From Candidatus Aminicenantota bacterium (lineage in GTDB: Bacteria; Acidobacteriota; Aminicenantia; Aminicenantales; Aminicenantaceae), in assembly GCA_030614645.1 (NCBI GenBank), contig JAUWTR010000077.1, positions 1 through 7,258 of the forward strand: 7,258 bases of DNA, read 5' to 3'. The notes below the pieces were generated by a model. That model was not told where the DNA came from. It made no database searches and saw only the letters and a list, made by a program, of their open reading frames with translations. A program made the position numbers and the translations under genes. Numbering within the stretch: the first letter of the stretch is position 1; each line of letters begins with the position of its first letter. Below are positions 5,607 through 7,258 of this stretch, one piece after another.

Positions 5607-6317
5607 TTATTCGATAAGAGCAATCATGTCTCTTACTGCCATTTCAATTCCTGCAATTGCGGCTCGGGCCACGATTGAAAATCCGATACTGAATTCTTCG
5701 ATTTCAGGTATGGCGGCAATAGGATGGATATTTTTATAATCCAATCCGTGTCCTGCATGAATTTTTAAGCCTGATTCAAAGCCGAATTTTGCTGCATTGA
5801 TGACTGCATCTAAGGCTTTTTGCTGCTCTTTTCCTGGGGAGAGGTCAGCATAGAGCCCGGTATTGATCTCTATCATATTGCAGTTTAATTGTTTACATGC
5901 TTTTATCTGATCGGTATTGGGGTCGACAAAAATACTTACTTTAATACCTGCTTCCTGCAAACTCTTAATATGAGAGCCCAGGTAATCTCTGTTGGCAATA
6001 ACATTCAGTCCGCCCTCTGTCGTCAATTCTTCCGGTGTTTCCGGCACTAAGGAAACGATATCCGGTTTAATCTCGAGGGCGATCTCTTCCATCTCTTTGG
6101 TTGCCGCCATTTCTACAATAAGTTTGGTCTTGATGGATTGACGCAGTAATACTAAATCTCGTTTTTTTATGTGCCGTCTGTCACTGCGTATATGACATAC
6201 AATACCCTCTGCTCCAGCCTGTTCAGCTAAAAGGGCGACAAGAACAGGTTCTGGCTCATTGCTCTCTCTTGCTTCCCTTAAAGTGGCAAAATGGTCGATA
6301 TTTACAGCAAGTCTCAT
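5607..6317 (-). CDS. pdxJ: Pyridoxine 5'-phosphate synthase PdxJ
   Basis: The 236-residue protein is of normal length (about 240) and is a TIM barrel. It condenses 1-deoxy-D-xylulose 5-phosphate with 3-amino-2-oxopropyl phosphate to pyridoxine 5'-phosphate, the last ring-forming step of DXP-dependent vitamin B6 synthesis in the cytosol. Visible motifs are NIDH (6-9), HIRSDRRHI (42-50), the catalytic Glu in VEMAAT (69), ELTTEGGLNV (97-106), INTG (151-154) and HAGHGLDY (187-194). Two departures are seen. HLREDRRH of typical members reads HIRSDRRH. The C-terminal IGHA-type phosphate-site motif reads IGFS, with Phe213 in place of the usual His. The gene follows glmM by 31 bases and has an excellent ribosome site. 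The usual neighbour acpS is replaced by an M20 hydrolase. Confidence 0.96.
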   Translation of the reverse strand: MRLAVNIDHFATLREARESNEPEPVLVALLAEQAGAEGIVCHIRSDRRHIKKRDLVLLRQSIKTKLIVEMAATKEMEEIALEIKPDIVSLVPETPEELTTEGGLNVIANRDYLGSHIKSLQEAGIKVSIFVDPNTDQIKACKQLNCNMIEINTGLYADLSPGKEQQKALDAVINAAKFGFESGLKIHAGHGLDYKNIHPIAAIPEIEEFSIGFSIVARAAIAGIEMAVRDMIALIE

Positions 6318-6324
6318 ATTATTG

Positions 6325-6332
6325 ACCTCCTT
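6325..6332 (-). promoter_or_regulatory. Shine-Dalgarno of pdxJ
   Basis: On the minus strand AAGGAGGT lies 7 bases upstream of the pdxJ ATG (6317-6315), a near-perfect anti-16S match at ideal spacing. It confirms the start, and its strength contrasts with the lack of such a site before the downstream M20 gene. Confidence 0.85.
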
Positions 6333-6348
6333 ATTTTTTATAAATAGT

Positions 6349-7258
6349 TCAGGTTAAGTGCTTGGTAATAACATCAGCTATTTGCTGGGCATATTCTCCT
6401 ATCTCTGTTTGGACCTGTCCTTCGATCATGACCCTGGCCATAGGTTCTGTGCCGGAGTACCTGACATTGATCCGGCCTGAGTCTCCCAGCCGGCCCTTGA
6501 CTTTTTCTATGATGTTTATGATTTCCGGGAATTGAGAAAAATTTTCTTTACGGGCAACTTTGACATTTTTTAGAGTTTGAGGAAATACCTGGTAGTTTTC
6601 CAAAAGTTCTGAAAGAGACGAGTTTTCCACGGTCATTGCCTCAAGAATTTTTATGCTGGTCAGGATCCCATCTCCGGTTGGGCACTCATCTAGAAGGATC
6701 GTATGGCCTGATTGCTCTCCTCCTAGGTTGGATTTTATTTTGAGCATCTGTTCCAGTACGTATCTGTCTCCGACGGGTGCCCGAAAAAGCTTTAGGCCCA
6801 TTTTATGCAGGGATCTTTCCAGACCGATATTGCTCATGATCGTAGCGACAATGGTATTTGATTTCAGGCTTCCCTGTTTCTGCATGTATCCGGCCAATAT
6901 ATAAAGGGTATGGTCGCCATTCAGGAGTATTCCTTTTTCGTTTATCCATAAGGCACGGTCTGCATCCCCATCATAAGCCACCCCTAGGTCAGCCCCGGTT
7001 TCAAGAACTTTTTTGGCTAGATTTTGAGGATAAAGAGAGCCGCAGTTTGCGTTGATATTTTTTCCGTCCGGGATGTCATGGATAGGGATCACTTCTACCC
7101 CGAGCTTTGAGAAAATCTTGGCAGCAAAAGAGGAACTGGCTCCATTTGAGCTGTCCAATATGACTTTTTTCTTACAAGAGAAGGGTCCGGGAGAGAAGCG
7201 GCTAACCAGAAATTCAATATAGTCCTGGCTGAGGGAATGATCCGGAGATATGGTGGTA
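6349..7258 (-). CDS. glmM: Phosphoglucosamine mutase GlmM, 3' part (N-terminus outside the window)
   Basis: The frame is open to the window end, giving 302 residues; about 145 N-terminal residues, including the phospho-serine loop, lie beyond 7258. A start at 7158 is only an internal TTG within VILDSSNGA. The enzyme interconverts glucosamine 6-phosphate and glucosamine 1-phosphate for UDP-GlcNAc, feeding peptidoglycan and lipopolysaccharide. Seen are the Mg-binding DGDADR (6955-6972), the sugar-binding GGEQSGH, the TGDGILTS stretch typical of GlmM, a PQTLKNVKV stretch matching GlmM's YPQ-NV region, and the phosphate-binding RYSGTEPMARVM near the C-terminus. The TGDGILTS and NVKV stretches favour GlmM over phosphomannomutase/phosphoglucomutase (ManB/AlgC type). 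It is the upstream member of an operon-like run with pdxJ, a pairing also found in other Gram-negative bacteria. Confidence 0.93.
   Translation of the reverse strand, partial: TTISPDHSLSQDYIEFLVSRFSPGPFSCKKKVILDSSNGASSSFAAKIFSKLGVEVIPIHDIPDGKNINANCGSLYPQNLAKKVLETGADLGVAYDGDADRALWINEKGILLNGDHTLYILAGYMQKQGSLKSNTIVATIMSNIGLERSLHKMGLKLFRAPVGDRYVLEQMLKIKSNLGGEQSGHTILLDECPTGDGILTSIKILEAMTVENSSLSELLENYQVFPQTLKNVKVARKENFSQFPEIINIIEKVKGRLGDSGRINVRYSGTEPMARVMIEGQVQTEIGEYAQQIADVITKHLT

Noticed and set aside
7156..7158. TTG as the start of the phosphomutase gene.
   Set aside because: It lies inside VILDSSNGA of GlmM; the frame continues with matching sequence (DYIEFLVSRF) to the window edge, so the gene starts upstream.

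Overview
The window reads as chromosomal DNA of a Gram-negative-type bacterium with moderate to low GC. It carries mostly housekeeping and catabolic genes, packed tightly into two convergent blocks. PdxJ (the DXP-dependent vitamin B6 pathway), an exported Tat-dependent Gfo/Idh/MocA (GH109-like) enzyme, and a stand-alone release-factor-like protein of a type I recall from Planctomycetes/Omnitrophota-like lineages suggest an anaerobic or environmental, possibly uncultured, lineage. The phylum cannot be fixed from this sequence alone. No tRNA, rRNA, CRISPR array, insertion sequence or phage gene was seen.

Plus strand, 1-1445: the 3' part of a proline-racemase-superfamily gene. Its DRSPTGTG motif carries Thr where racemases have the second catalytic Cys, which points to trans-3-hydroxy-L-proline dehydratase. 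A GntR/FCD transcription regulator follows 20 bases later and is probably its local regulator. Plus strand, 1446-1677: a 232-base spacer. It holds a weak hairpin with a T-run, a 72-base degenerate copy of the end of the GntR gene, and a possible extended -10 promoter.

Plus strand, 1678-4352: three genes. The first joins a PTS EIIA(Ntr)-type domain to a C-terminal C4 zinc ribbon. The second is a small GGQ release-factor-like (ribosome-rescue type) protein. The third is a Tat-exported GH109-like oxidoreductase-fold glycosidase, whose true start is probably TTG at 2994, behind a strong Shine-Dalgarno that overlaps the preceding stop codon.

Minus strand, 7258 down to 4378: glmM (5' end outside the window), pdxJ, and an M20-family N-carbamoyl-amino-acid/allantoate amidohydrolase, with spacers of 31 and 2 bases. 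This block makes cell-wall precursor (glucosamine-1-phosphate) and pyridoxine phosphate, and probably hydrolyses a ureido or carbamoyl compound. The two blocks converge with only 25 bases between stop codons.

The observations most worth follow-up are the EIIA(Ntr)-zinc-ribbon fusion, in which both halves have independent links to sigma-54 biology, and the duplicated GntR gene tail. Nothing here amounts to a clearly new multi-gene system.
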